Source: Phytoseiulus persimilis (lineage: Eukaryota; Arthropoda; Arachnida; Mesostigmata; Phytoseiidae). From it: a DNA stretch of 64,000 nt. Position 1 is the stretch's first letter, and the number at the start of each line of letters is the position of its first letter. The notes under the pieces were generated by a model, which was given only the letters and a program-made list of their open reading frames with translations, searched no databases and was not told the DNA's origin. The DNA lies in assembly GCA_037576195.1 (NCBI GenBank), contig CM075101.1, forward strand, positions 36,704,001-36,768,000. Direction: 5' to 3'. Below, piece by piece: positions 1-12,059 of this stretch. The position numbers were made by a program, and so were the translations under genes.

Positions 1-847
1 CTGAGACTTTCTGTTTAACGAACATTAGAGCATCTCACTCCGGGTAAGACTCCGAATCCCTTATCGAAGGCCATGAGCTCCCTGATTATTCTTAACGCCC
101 CGATGAAGACCTCAAACAATGGCGAGAAAACTCTTCCATACGATATAGGATTCCCAAACATGGGTCATAGAGTTCCTTCCAGCAACCCCTTCCACTCAAC
201 AGACCCCTCGGGCACCCACACCTCCTCGCCCTCCCGGGGTCCATGTTAGCAAGGTAAGAGCTGAGGTTCGAAGTAATGCCAGCTTATAGCGGTTCCGACC
301 CAGCCTCCCCGATTCGTCGAGGACCAGAGGATTGCGATCCGAGAATCAACTCGGAGGGTCAGTGAGAATTCTCCATCCTTCAGATGGAGCGAGTCTCACA
401 CTGACTGGGCTCTTCCTGGCTGGTGTGCGTGAATGCATTCCCCGGCCATCAACATCAGCCCCGAAACCTCGTTCAAAAAAAATGAGTAGAGTTCACCCCT
501 CTAGGGAGCAGTAAATAGAGAAACAGCGTCCTCTCGTTCCGTTACTGGGAACGGTCCCTGGATGGAACACGGCGAAGCACAGTAGTCAAAATGGGGTCCT
601 TGGCGTACAAAAAAAATTGAGACCGATTTCCAACCAGCTCCAGCTCCCGGACTCATTTCCGACCGTCAAAAAAAAAAAAAAACTTTTCGCGCTCGCAGAG
701 AACTTCCCAAGCTTCGTCGAAATCAGTAATCTTAACCAGTGTCAGCATACATGAATATGGACTGCAACTTAGAGGGAAAAGAAGGCACCGACCTTGTGCC
801 GTGCAAATGACGGCAAACATGTTCCCATCGTCCGTCGAGATTGGCAA
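1..847. other. No gene recognised; A-rich tracts
   Basis: No convincing coding region is seen in this stretch. Open frames are short (60-64 codons), contradict each other between strands and show no recognisable motif. A run of about 15 A lies near position 667-681. Confidence 0.5.
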
Positions 848-1777
848 TTTTCGGTGAAAGGGCCTGCGGGGATGAGCGCCCCACCAAGAAAAATCGATTT
901 TTGAAAACTTAAAATGCTCATATCTCGAGAACCAGTCGAGCTACAGCGCCGATAAAAAAAAAACGTTGTGAAGCTCTTTCCAAGGGCTATCGAACGCCGC
1001 GGGTCCCGGAAACAACTTTTTCAGTCGAGGAAAATGGAAAAGTTGGTTGGTTCACCCGGAAGGAGGAGACTGACCACTTCCTCAGGTATCGCTAAAAGTA
1101 CTCCTATCCATCGTCTACTCGCAGGGCAAGTTTCATCTCGATGCGAGTTTGCGGGGCCGAGATATCAACAGTTGAACATCGGCGATGAAGCGGTTTCTCC
1201 CCAGAACTCGCTTGAAACCCAGCATAAAAATGGATAGAAGTCATCGAATCAAGTCATCTTTCTGAAAATCATGGTCAGATCAATCGGAATCACCCTCCCA
1301 GACTCGTCAGAGTACGCTCAGATTGGTCCCAGGATCACCCTTCCAGACATGGAAAAGAGTGCTCAGATTGGTCCCAGAATCACCTTTCCAGACTTGTAAA
1401 AGTCTGATCAGATTGGTCCCGAAACCACTGCGATCGACCCTCAGAAGTATGGTCAGTGAGTCAGTATGGTCAGGGAGCAATCTGAGCACATTTTTCCGAG
1501 TCTGGGAGGGGTGATTCCGGGAACTATCTGGGGAAAAACCGCTTCATCGCCGATGTTCAACTGTTGATATCTCGGCCCCGCAAACTCGCATCGGGATGAA
1601 ACTTGCCCTGCAAGTAGACGATGGATAGGAGGACTTTTAGCGGTATCTGAGAAAATGGTCAGCTTTCTCCTTCCGGGTGAACCAACCAACTTTTCCATTT
1701 TCCTCGACTAGAAAAGTGGGGGGTTTTTTGGTGGGCCGATTCCCCCCATGTTATCCCCGCAGGCCTTTTCACTGATT
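848..1777. mobile_element. Foldback-type inverted-repeat element
   Basis: Two long inverted arms face each other. The left arm (about 850-1210) contains a segment of about 180 bp (1015-1205) that is nearly the exact reverse complement of 1530-1710. The outermost part (about 852-885) matches the reverse complement of about 1735-1777. The left arm carries about 115 bp (about 890-1010) that the right arm lacks. Between the arms lie copies of a 45-bp repeat, in reverse orientation on the left and forward on the right, so the repeats belong to the palindrome. Long inverted repeats built partly of short tandem repeats are the hallmark of foldback (FB) elements. No transposase ORF is present, so it would be non-autonomous. 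I could not define a target-site duplication. Confidence 0.65.
1283..1515. repeat. 45-bp repeat copies inside the foldback loop
   Basis: About three diverged 45-bp units lie at 1283-1425 in reverse orientation, and at least one forward unit lies near 1470-1515. Each reverse unit contains the core cagattggtccc followed by a block ending in ccagac. The same unit, as its reverse complement, builds the large array at 30,248-31,415, so the two loci share one repeat family. Confidence 0.75.
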
Positions 1778-4700
1778 TTCGTGGGGCTTACACGAAAGCC
1801 AGAGCTGCACAACCAGCCGCCTGACTGGCTCCGTGTCTTGTCTGAGATCTCGGGAGAATCATCGAATCGATACCCTCCGTTTTCTACATTCATCTCCGCT
1901 GAACAAGCAAACATCAAAAAACGTGGGTGCTTGGGGTGCCTATTCTGAAAGAGCGATCTCGGATTCAAAATGAAAGTGGCTTCCGGCTCCTCACAACCTT
2001 AGGTATATGATCCAATTCTTAGAATACCGAACTTCAGAGATTACTCTTGTCCACCTGTTTGGCCACAGTGCAATGGAAGCGTCATCCTGCGGTCGTACTC
2101 CTCAGAAAGCTCTCTCTCTCTCCACACTCCTGCTAACAAGCTCCTCAAAGTTTCCCGACTTCTATCTCGAAAAACTGGCTCCCGAAGTGCGAGTTCTAAC
2201 GGATGACTTCCTCTCGCGAAGAGCTGACCATGAAGAGTTCTGGTGCGTCGCGATGCAACGAGAGCAGCGCTTACGTGGGAGGTATTTGTCGCAACCTACG
2301 CTTGAGCTACGAAACGGGGGACGGGACTCCATTTGGTGACGGCCTTGCACTTGAAGCAACTCCGTAACACCCCATCAAAAAATCACCCCCAAAACATGAC
2401 CGACAACGGGATTAGAAGAGTCAGGTGGATTGATTCCGATGCATGCAGGCACACGGAAAAAAGCGTAATGTGGAGACGGATTCCAGTGTCAGACTCGAGA
2501 GCATGATCCATCCGTCAGAGACTTTCCACTAGGTGTCCAGGTTTCGTCAATCTCCCGTCCCTAGGAGTCGGAAAGAGATAAACGATATCTTCGCCTGTGG
2601 CGATACGCCTATCGACCACTCATCGCGATTGTTACCGTTGACTACACGCATTCCTATCTCAGATCGAGAAGAGAATGCATTTGTTCCTTGGGAAACTGAG
2701 TTCAGAGTTGTTCTCATGATTCTCCAATCGGATCAAATCGGAATATTCTCACGGCGCTGATGCATGGATTGACTGGACTTTAAAACGAGTCCACGTTGAG
2801 GACTCTGGCGAAAAAACTCTGAATTCAGTTACATTCGTCCCCATCAGGTTTTGATCTCGGAGCCCGCGTCGAGAGCTCAAATTTTAAGGCGGAGAATCGT
2901 TCCGAGGGATCTGCGGAAAGAGAACCGAAGAGCTCGCTGAAGCGGTTTGAAATCCGAGATTACGTGTTCTGTTGAACGTGACCGCTCGTGTAGAAGCGAA
3001 TGACTGACGTTACGAATGCCCGGCTCGGGTAACGTTGCGGAGAGCGAGTTCCAGAAGTTCCGAGTCGAAACTTCCGACCGAGCTTGATCCAAATTCCTCC
3101 TCTGAGGTCACACCGGAGGGAAGATCCCCGTCACGGACATGAAGGTGACTTGGAGGGGTCTCTTGGGAAGGAAACGTGGATGGATTACGCTCTATCCAAC
3201 CCATAAGAGATATTCTCAGTCTCAATCGTGAGCCTGTTACGATGGGTTTGCGTTAAAAAAGGCCAAGGTCTTGTATGCAAGGTGTGATGCCGTGTGTTCG
3301 ATCCCGCAAGGCAATGTGCGAAAATGCTGCAACCATGCACTCAGCTATGCTCCCACCCGAATCCTAAAAGTCTTGTCCTGTCGGAGATTGCTATGGATGA
3401 GCGACAAAGTCTGAAGGGTGGCGGACACATCTCACTTTTCGCAGGGCTCAATAATCTTCCATAATTTGGCTGTGCATAATCCAGAATTTTGAGTGATTTT
3501 TTTTTCTGAGGCGGGTGGAAAAATCCCCTCGGACGCACACGACTCCAAGTCCTGAACAGTGGGGTGATTCCTCTTAAACTCCACCCTCCGCTCCGGATGT
3601 TCCGGGAACCGCCAAGAAGGCATTACTTCCAGAACACCCAAGCCGACTGCAAGGGAAAGCTTCTATCGAATCGCAACTTCCACCTTGGTCTGCTCTCGCT
3701 GTTCGCACCTGTGCGGGTCACCGACTGTGTCCGGCCGGTCGTTCCGCGCTGCTTTCCTCCGCCAATGGCCGGCAGCACTTCGGAGCGGGATCCGGGGGGC
3801 TGGTCCGTTTTTCTTCTGAGTGAGATCTCCACTTCGACGCCCATCTGCGGGGTCTCAATCCCCCGATGGGGCCCATAGGGCCGCACCTCCCCCTCTCGGG
3901 AGTTACCATGATCAGTTTTGACCCGGATTATCGAGCCGACGGCGGAACGCGCTATATAGCGTATTCAACGGTCGAGATAGCAGATGACAAAAGTCTGATG
4001 ATGCTCTTTGGGTCTTGGATGCTTGGATACTTCCCGATACTTCAACTGAGCTTTGATGCCATGACACTCAATTCTTGAGCGATAAGAGCCTCTGAACTGA
4101 GTGCAGGGAAACAACGCCAATAACCTGGCACCCCGCAACATCGGTGCTCGGAAAATACTGAGAGGCGGTTGCGACAGATTTTTCGAGGGTTCACACTCAT
4201 GCTCTCCCGAGCTGCGGGAGCGAACCATTCGGCGCGAATCCGTGCGGTTAGACCCCGCGGGCTTTGGGAAATAAAATCATGTCTCGCGAGCAGCTCGTTC
4301 GAACGCTCGGAAGCTATTCCGATTCTGGGCCAATTACCGTAACAGATCCTTAATCTGAAGTTGCTGATGGAGGGAACGGATTTGAGATGGATATCTGGGA
4401 TCCCTGAAGACATGGGGAACCCTTCGCTGAGTGGAAACTCCTTGTGTCAAAGGCTGATGTTATAGCGACTGAATCGAAGTAGATATTGTTGGCAATCGTC
4501 ATGGGAAAAGTGAGTGGAGGTTCGAACTCGGAGTCCAACTTCCGTCCATCTCCGTGACAATAATCGGGATCGGGTTCGTGTCGAAAACGAAGTATAAGCC
4601 TTAATTCATCCGCGACCGCAACCGCCGTGATCTCGGGAAGAGGGTCGCGGATGGTTGTAGGCGATTCGTTCTAAGCGTAACAGGGGCATGAACGGACGTC

Positions 4701-5514
4701 AGGTCGAGCGATCGAGATGAACTGTTTCTCAAACAATCCTTCTGAGAACAGACTGAAATTACTCATGATTTGTGGGAAGTCCCGCTCCCGAATAGTAGCA
4801 GCATGGAGAATGTGCAGTCGCAGCACGGGTCGTGTTGCGACGGAGCGGACGCGACCAGAACGATGTTGATAAGCGTCGATCTACGACATGGATTGCCAAA
4901 ACAGCACACGCTGCATTCAAGATGATTCTTCAAAGATCCGGAGGGGGGGGGGGTTTCTCCCTACGTGATGGGGCAATAGCCTCATGTTTTGCCTCAGTGA
5001 TTCGTGCAGCCATTGAATCACAAATCACCTGATTACACCTCCGTGTTCACGATGACCTCTCAGCGCATCACCCGATTCTCCTCCTCTGATTGTTTCTGAA
5101 GTATTTCCTCCTTTTCAAATTATCTGCGGTCCAGTCGACTCTAGAATCATCATCGTCTCCTCTGTTGAATAAATGTGCTGTGCGATCGAATGACTCGTTC
5201 TGAACTGGATCATCTTCCTCTATGAATCAAATGTCTGGGGATTTCTCCGAGTCACTGCTCAGCACTGGTTGCCCTCTTTGTTCGCGAAGCAGCGGTCCCG
5301 AGACCTTCCGCGCCCTCTATAACCGCTTCCTCAAGCCTGAGAGAATAATCAAGGTTTATCACTGTACAACAACTGTAGAGATCCTCGGGGGGCCTCGATT
5401 ATTTCTGTCGCTGGCTTGAACGCCATCGCGGAAAATAGCTCAGATGGGAACCGAGAAACTGGGTCGAATAGAAGCCGTTGTAGGAGACTCGCGAACATGG
5501 TACTTCCGCTCGCT
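1778..5514. other. Intergenic, no gene recognised
   Basis: Many 60-120 codon open frames occur on both strands, but they overlap one another and none shows a recognisable domain, signal peptide or supported splice pattern. A G-homopolymer (about 12 G) lies near 4947. Some segments, such as 3010-3225 on the minus strand, could be unrecognised exons. Confidence 0.4.
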
Positions 5515-6075
5515 CTATGGGGAAAACAGCTCCCTTTCCTGGAACAGCGTCGCGGAATCCGTCTGGATCAGAGCTTCCGGGTCGCTTTGCAACAATTCCC
5601 TGGGGGACACCCTATTTTTCCCGTAAAACTCACTGCGCAGTTTTAGTTTTCCCTCGTTGTCGATCGACGCCGCGCTCGCGTTCAGTTCCTCGACCCACAA
5701 TTTGCGGAGTAGAGCAAACTTGAGCAAAGTGGCCGGAGTTTGCACTCCTTCGCGTTCCAGGACTCGACACGCGAAAACAGCAGAGGATAGGAACAATTCC
5801 TGAACCTCGGATGGGCAATCCAGTCTACCAGGTGGTGCCCTGTAAAGGTTCAACCGAGTGATATCACTCGGATCAAAATCGAACCCTGACAGGTCAGGAA
5901 TATCAGAGCAGTATTTGATCCGTCGGCGTTCGATCCTCCTCGGATACCTTGTGCGACGAATCGGGACTCCGGACCGTTCAATAACAGCTGGGTAGTCCGA
6001 GTATCGGTGTACAGCAGAGTTTTCACAACGACGACACCGGGAATTCCCAGATTTCGCTGTTCGAAAGAGGCTCAT
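5515..6075 (-). CDS. Hypothetical protein, single exon, 186 aa
   Basis: This is a continuous ATG-to-stop frame of 186 codons and I do not recognise the product. The N-terminal third (residues about 40-55) is very rich in arginine and could be a nuclear localisation signal. The middle contains a Phe-Asp-Phe-Asp-Pro stretch. Residues about 85-120 look like amphipathic helices and the C-terminal third is acidic and Glu/Leu-rich. There is no signal peptide or membrane segment. The ORF lies downstream of the PDIA6 3' end on the same strand, about 560 bp away, and I see no clear poly(A) signal close behind its stop. Length and composition favour a real gene, but it could be a chance frame or an internal exon of a longer gene. 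Confidence 0.35.
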   Translation of the reverse strand: MSLFRTAKSGNSRCRRCENSAVHRYSDYPAVIERSGVPIRRTRYPRRIERRRIKYCSDIPDLSGFDFDPSDITRLNLYRAPPGRLDCPSEVQELFLSSAVFACRVLEREGVQTPATLLKFALLRKLWVEELNASAASIDNEGKLKLRSEFYGKNRVSPRELLQSDPEALIQTDSATLFQERELFSP

Positions 6076-6331
6076 CTAGTTCCTAGCGACCTCTCGAGTC
6101 TAGCTTCTGTGTGTCAATGTGATTGCACACATGAGGTAACAGGCGAATCAAGTGATTTCAGATTTATTCGCATATTTTTTCTTTAAAACTTCCCCAGCGA
6201 TCCCCGTCACTCCCTTCAAGGGTCGAGAAAGACCTTGGTATCTTAGACTGACTCGAATCTGCAGGAAGATGTATCGTAAGAAGGGAAACTCGTTTTTTCG
6301 TTGACATCTTGTCGGAAATCGATCCTCTATT

Positions 6332-6337
6332 TTTATT
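6332..6337 (-). terminator. Candidate poly(A) signal for PDIA6
   Basis: AATAAA reads on the minus strand about 300 bp downstream of the PDIA6 stop codon. It is the nearest canonical hexamer I found on that strand. Confidence 0.4.
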
Positions 6338-6632
6338 CAATTCGCTGGCGGAAATTATGTACAAACAGGAAAATCATCTCAACTGCGAGAAGCAGACGCA
6401 AGATTTGTGTAGGTTTCGAGTCAAGCATCTTTCCGCCGTATGCCCGGTAACAGCTCGCAGTTCCCATGAATTGATTGCAATGGATGCTTCCCTCTGTTTG
6501 TTTGGACTCCTGTTGTTGATGACTTGGTTCCTCCTAATAAATTACAAAACTACAACTCGGTACCGCGAGGACAGTGAAGGTACAACGCCTTCTCCGGGAG
6601 ACCAGTTGAAAATACACGGCTGGAAACTTCAA

Positions 6633-8632
6633 TTAGAGTTCGCTGTGTTTTGCGGGGTTTTCTTCATCATCGAAAGAGACGTCGGATAGATCGATGTCTT
6701 CGGGCTCTTCGAGCTTCCCATCCTTCCCATCCCAGGGCTCAATAGTTTGGACTTCAGGTAGTTTAGCTCCGGCTACGGGCGCGCTGCGTCCCCTTCCGAA
6801 GGAAACTTCCCGCAGGAATTCGTTGATTCCTTCGAAGGAGAACGAGCCTCGCATCAGCGAGTATTTCATCTTGCGTGAGTTCATGACAGCCAGTGCGGGA
6901 TAGCCAAATCCTCCAATCTCGAGGGATTCTTCAAGTTTCGGTTGAGCCATGGCTTCCGACCAGACCCAGCCCCATTTCTGTTTCTTGTACTTCTCGGCGA
7001 GCTTCTTCAGGTCGCTAATGAAGTCGTTACGGCAGGAAGATTGACAGTCCAGAATGTGAGGGAGAACAGCGACCACGCAGAGCTGATTGTCGGAGCATGC
7101 GGCGCTCAGGACCTGGAAAAAAAACGATGTCAGAGGGGATGGCTAAAGCACCTCCGAGTGGGGACTGTATTGGCTCCCTCATGAACCCAGGAGATAACGA
7201 ACCTTTTTGCCGGTCAATTGGACGACTTCGGGTGGGGGAGCGTTTTCTGCGGCTTTCTCGGAGGCCCAGGCCACGATGTCGTCGGCTGTGCGGCCACCGT
7301 TGTATTCTTCGGCAGAGCTGCTGTCTTTGGGTCCAGCGGGGAAGTATTTGATCGTCGGATAACCCCGAACACCGTATTCCTGAGCGAGCTCCTGGTAGAC
7401 CGTGGAATCGACGGCTCCAAGCTTGACTTGACCTTTCAGCTGGGTGGCCGCCTTGGCCCATTGGGGTGCGAGGTTCTTGCAGTGCCCGCACCAAGGAGCG
7501 AAGAACTCAACCAGCCAGATGTCCTTCGAGTCGAGCACCAGTTTTCGGAAGTTCTCCGATGTCAGTTGAACCACATCTTTGTCGTCTCCCGAGCCGCCAG
7601 AGCTCGATGAGGAGCTGCCGGATCCTGAAGTCTTTCCGAGCTTCTTGTTGACGAGATTCTTCATTTCGCGAAGCACAGCATCGGCGATGCCGTCGGCGGT
7701 TCGCGCTCCCTGGTACTCGATGGGCTTAGAGTTCCCGGGAACGAAAATTTTCAGAGTAGGGAAACCTCGGACTCCATACTGGCCCGGAAGAGATTTGTGC
7801 TGATCTGCGTCCACGGCTCCCACGCCGGCGATTCCTTTCAGAGCCCGAGCTGCTTTCTTGTATTCGGGCGCGAGATTTTTGCAGTGACCACACCACGGTG
7901 CGAAAAATTCCACAATCCAGACCTGGTCGCCATTCAGAACACGTTTGCTGAATGTATCGGGTGTCAACTGAAACGAGGAGTTGATTAAATCGGAAGAATT
8001 CTCGGCCCGATCCATCAGGAGGGTCGGCATCCCAGAATGAATCCTAACCACCGGAGTTTCGAGCGTTCTGGTCGCTCTCTGAAATGTCAATCCTCCGTGG
8101 TCGACGGACACAGCCCAATACAACGCATGAAAATTTGGCGCGGTGGAGGAAGTTTCAGAACCGCACATGCAGCTCACGGATAGGGGTCAGTGCCCTCGAA
8201 CCGGATAATTATGGGTGTTCGGAAAAAGGGATGAGAAATCACACTCGATACTCGGAAGCCTCATGACTGGACGAAGACGAAACTTTCCGTAAGGGAAACT
8301 ATCCGTGGAACATAATAGCCGACACATGGTTGCGAACTCTTTGTTCCGTCGCAGGGTTGACGTGTACTTTTGGTGGCATCGGCCACCAAAAGTTTGAACG
8401 AATCTACGCTTCCGAGTCCCGACTTTGGGACTGCTCAGGGAGTGGGAGGGAGAAGGCAGATCTGAACTCTTTGGTTCTTCGTGGCACTCGCGCGATATGT
8501 TGACGGATCGTCTGATAGGAATGCCCTCGACACCCCGAGACTCACCTCGACGACATCGTCTCTCGAGTCGTACAGCGCATTCGTTTCGAGAACGACCGCG
8601 AGAATTCCCACGATGAGGATGCAAACTTTCAT
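6633..8632 (-). CDS. PDIA6: Protein disulfide-isomerase A6 (P5/CaBP1)
   Basis: Three exons on the complement, 8546-8632, 7203-7967 and 6633-7112, join in frame through GT-AG introns to give 443 aa, close to the usual 440. Residues 1-19 form a hydrophobic signal peptide; I chose the Met at 8632 over one nine codons upstream because it starts this peptide directly. Two thioredoxin domains follow, with CGHC redox motifs at residues 55-58 and 189-192. A Ser/Gly-rich linker of about 25 residues separates them. The third, inactive thioredoxin-like domain contains the family motif [12 protein letters not shown]. An acidic tail ends in HSEL, a KDEL-type retrieval signal. The enzyme forms and rearranges disulfides in secretory proteins in the ER lumen. 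The gene is head-to-head with SQOR. Identification is very secure. Confidence 0.96.
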
Positions 8633-10518
8633 CACGGTGCTGGCTGGGCTTCGAGACACCAGATATCTTCGATATTTCGAACTTAACGATCAGAAACGCG
8701 CCGGTCTTCTCGACGTTCAAAAGCAGGACGGTGTATTGGCATTCAGTGCCGACGACCAACGCAGTGATGTTGAGCCGGCTTCTCTCTTCTGTCAGCTGCT
8801 CTCGTGGTGAAACGCTATTGGCTGGTGGAAGGGCGGCGCGGAGGTTCAAATGCGGCTATAGCGTAGGTCGAATCAGCTTTAACGTCGGCCCGCACACGTC
8901 ACGCTCAATCGAGTGGCATGTTTTGCAAGCGGAGCGAAATCGGAATTCCATGTGAACTCTGTCGAAAATCTTCAAAAAGGTTTCCAGCGACGAATTAATG
9001 ATCAATTCTGGACGGAGCTCAATGACTCAGTTCACGCTAGAACAACCTGAGTTGTGTCCCTCGAGGCTTCAGAGGAGGTGGGCGCTGACGGTGTGAGGGT
9101 GACGGAAAACGAGATTGGAAGCTCGGGTAATCCCTAGCCCGATCGGAGCCTATTGGAAACGTTCCAACGTTCTCGATGAATAAATTGAAAGCAAGCTTCC
9201 CCGTCGGTCGTCCCCCTAGTCGTAGCAAGGGGCTGTCGACGTGTCCGGCTCTCTCAATTCACGGTTGGAGCCAAACATCGGTCTGTGCTCATTCCCCGTT
9301 CTGATGAGGCAGGACAGGCTAACGGAATCCAGCTGAGCGGGGAGATAGTCGTAGAACCCGATCCCAGGTTTCGGCGTTAATGTGTAGTCTGGGGCCACGG
9401 ACTTTTCGTTCTTGTGAGCTCAAGCTGACGAGACCCAGCTTCGTTAGCTCCACGATCTCATGACTGTCTTCCACGTCAGGAGCCAAAGGGGGAGGAGCAG
9501 CACCGATTTCAGAAAACGGCGATCGGGAACCTCAGAGTAAAAAGGTGCGCGCAACCAGGAGAGGCATAACTCAACATGGCGCGCGAACACCAGGGCGTCG
9601 GATCTGGGCCAATTCTTCGAGGAAAATCGACCCGGAATACCGATGTTGTCTTATAAACGATGCAAGCTGGCATGGGCTCGATTGATTGGTCCTTCTAAGA
9701 TACGTCAATGAAATGGTGACAATCACGCTCCTTGATTCCCAGAGTTCGAATGGAGTCACGACACCCGGCGCTCTTAACGTCAGGAAGTTAGCAGAAATGC
9801 GCCGCGGCGAATGATTTAGTTGTGTCGGTATAGGAACCGTTCCGCGATGACACACCGGTCAACATGGTCAAGGACGCTGGAAGGCTCTTCTACTTCTAAT
9901 CGTCTGCTCGACGGAATCCCACAGAAAACGCTGGAGCGTCCCCACCTTCACAACTGAGAGTCAGTGCGTGATCACGTCGAATTTCCTACCCCATTTTCAA
10001 AGTGTAAGACACAGTGGTTGCGCTCCGTCATTCTGTCCCAGCTTTGTAGCTGAATGAACTCGAGAAACCGCTTATCGTGCACTCAACCCGCCTCCTCTGC
10101 GTCGCACATATCTCGATGGAACTCACTCGTCGTCGTAGGGAACAGCTGATTGCGCTCGTTGGATTCGCGGCAAGCAGTTCCGGCTCTTCGCCCGTCGATT
10201 GTGACTATCTATCGTCCCCAACTATCAGTTCTAGGCTGATGACTCCTGACGAATGTCACTCGCATCAACTAGCCGTTTCCTCGCTCTACGACATGATCAC
10301 ATGTTCGGAAGAGACGCATCAATCTAGCACTATATTGAATACACGGGAGTTGAACACTTTGGAACACCCACATGCTCTTTGGTGCTCTCGCCCTTCTTCG
10401 AGTGGGTTCCGGTGGACTGATGAGAAAGAAGAGGAGCAAGAGACTGCATGGCGCGGCCTGATCATGATGACGGAAACCGCGCACTCACGTGCCGTACTAA
10501 TGAAGCTTGTTTTGTCAG
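8633..10518. other. Intergenic between PDIA6 and SQOR, probable divergent promoters
   Basis: The two genes are transcribed away from this 1.9-kb interval, so both promoters should lie here. No TATA box is obvious near either start. Open frames in it (for example 10077-10649 plus and 9571-9855 minus) carry no recognisable domain and I treat them as chance frames. Confidence 0.5.
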
Positions 10519-12059
10519 ATGCTGTCGAGAGCACAGCTTGCCCGACCGACGGGAAGTCGACTCCTGTCGTCCGATTCCATGAAACACTGTCAGCTATTGA
10601 TCGTTGGAGCTGGTTCAGGTGGATTGGGGGCCGCCGCGATACTCGGTAGCAAATTCAGAACCACGATATTGGATCCTGCACATCACCACTATTATCAGCC
10701 TTACCTGACTCTCGTCGGCGGAGGCTTGAAAACGGTCAATGAGTGCAAACGTTCCATGAAAGAGGTGATTTGAGCGCAGAATGCGCGTAACATTCCAATC
10801 GATCGACGGGGAAGGAGGCAGCTCTTCCAATGAACACATCCTGACCAATCACAAGTGAATTTCCACAGGTCCTGCCACCGAACGTCAAATGGATGAAAGA
10901 GGCTGTGGACAGCTTCGATCCGTCGCAAAATTTCGTCGTGACGAAGAGCGGCACAACGGTGAAGTACGACCTGCTTGTTGTGGCGACGGGGATCCATCCG
11001 GACTTCACGAAAATCCCCGGGCTTGTAGAGGGTATGAAAACCTCGAGTGTGGGCAGCATCTACACCCCTGAAACGGCCCCGAAAATGGCTGAAATCTTAA
11101 GGAACTTCAAACAAGGAAACGCCATTTTCACGTTTCCTTCAACGCCGATCAAGTGCCCCGGTGCTCCTCAGAAAATCGCATACCTGGCGGATGAGTACTT
11201 GCGGAAGGTGAACAAACGTCAGAACGCCAACGTAATATACAATACTGCGGGTGGTGTATTATTCGGGGTGAAGAAGTACGCCGATGCGCTCTGGGAGGTC
11301 GTGAGAGACAAAGACATCACAGTCAACCTACAGCATGACCTCATCCACGTCCGACCGGAAAGCAAAGAAGCCGTTTTCGAAAAAGCCGACAAGACCAAGG
11401 TCGTGATGAGTTACGAGCTCCTTCATGTGACACCTCCGATGTTTTCGTTGAAGGAGGTTGCTCGGAGCGCATTAGCTGATTCAACGGGCTTCGTTGACAT
11501 CGACAAATTGACTCTTCAACACAAGAAGTTCGACAACGTCTTCGCCATTGGAGACTGCACAAATAGCCTCCCGAAAACTGCAGCAGCTGTCGCAGCTTCT
11601 CTGGGAGTGTTGGCCGACAATGTGATCGCGAAGTCGCGAGGCAAGGACTTGCAAGCCGAGTATAACGGCTACACTTCTTGTCCCTTAACAACAGGTTTCA
11701 ACAAGTGTATCTTGGCAGGTGAGTGACCCACGTTTACCTCAAGAGTTTTTCAGCCAGTCATGCATACATTCTGTGGAACTTCTAACCCGTTCATAACCCA
11801 ACTGACTTTTCGACCTCTCCAACTGGTTGCGTGACTTGAGATACCCTCCGTCGATGATATTCCATCCTGATTCGCAGAGTTCAATGGTTTCACGGCCGAG
11901 CCCATGGAGACGTTCCCCTTCAACCAAGCCAAGGAGAGGAGCAGCATGTACATCTTGAAGCGGGATATTATTCCCGCCATTTATTGGAAACTTTTCGTCA
12001 AAGGCAACTGGACTGGCCCTAGTACTTTCCGGAGACTGATGCGATTCGGTGTTTCCTAA
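10519..12059 (+). CDS. SQOR: Sulfide:quinone oxidoreductase, mitochondrial
   Basis: Exons 10519-10764, 10869-11718 and 11878-12059 join in frame (GT-AG) to give 425 aa; the human enzyme has 450. The first 18 residues are basic, serine-containing and without acidic residues, as in a mitochondrial presequence. Residues 30-35 form the FAD-binding GAGSGG of the Rossmann fold. Cys178 in KCPGAPQK and Cys353 in YTSCPL match the two redox-active cysteines that take up sulfide. The motif FAIGDCTN near the C-terminal half is the second FAD contact. The flavoprotein oxidises H2S at the inner mitochondrial membrane, passing electrons to ubiquinone and sulfur to a thiol acceptor. The C-terminus is aromatic and basic, as in membrane-associated family members. 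An upstream TTG in the same frame was rejected as start in favour of the ATG. Confidence 0.95.

Noticed and set aside
3285-3310. tRNA-like gttcgatccc
   Set aside because: The surrounding bases do not form a T stem or a cloverleaf.
6309-6689. 126-codon plus-strand frame with a hydrophobic stretch
   Set aside because: It overlaps the PDIA6 3' UTR and the last codons antisense and shows no family resemblance beyond one hydrophobic run.
8187-8849. 220-codon minus-strand frame near the PDIA6 start
   Set aside because: It overlaps PDIA6 exon 1 and intron 1 in another frame and has no recognisable content, while the signal-peptide exon is in the correct phase.
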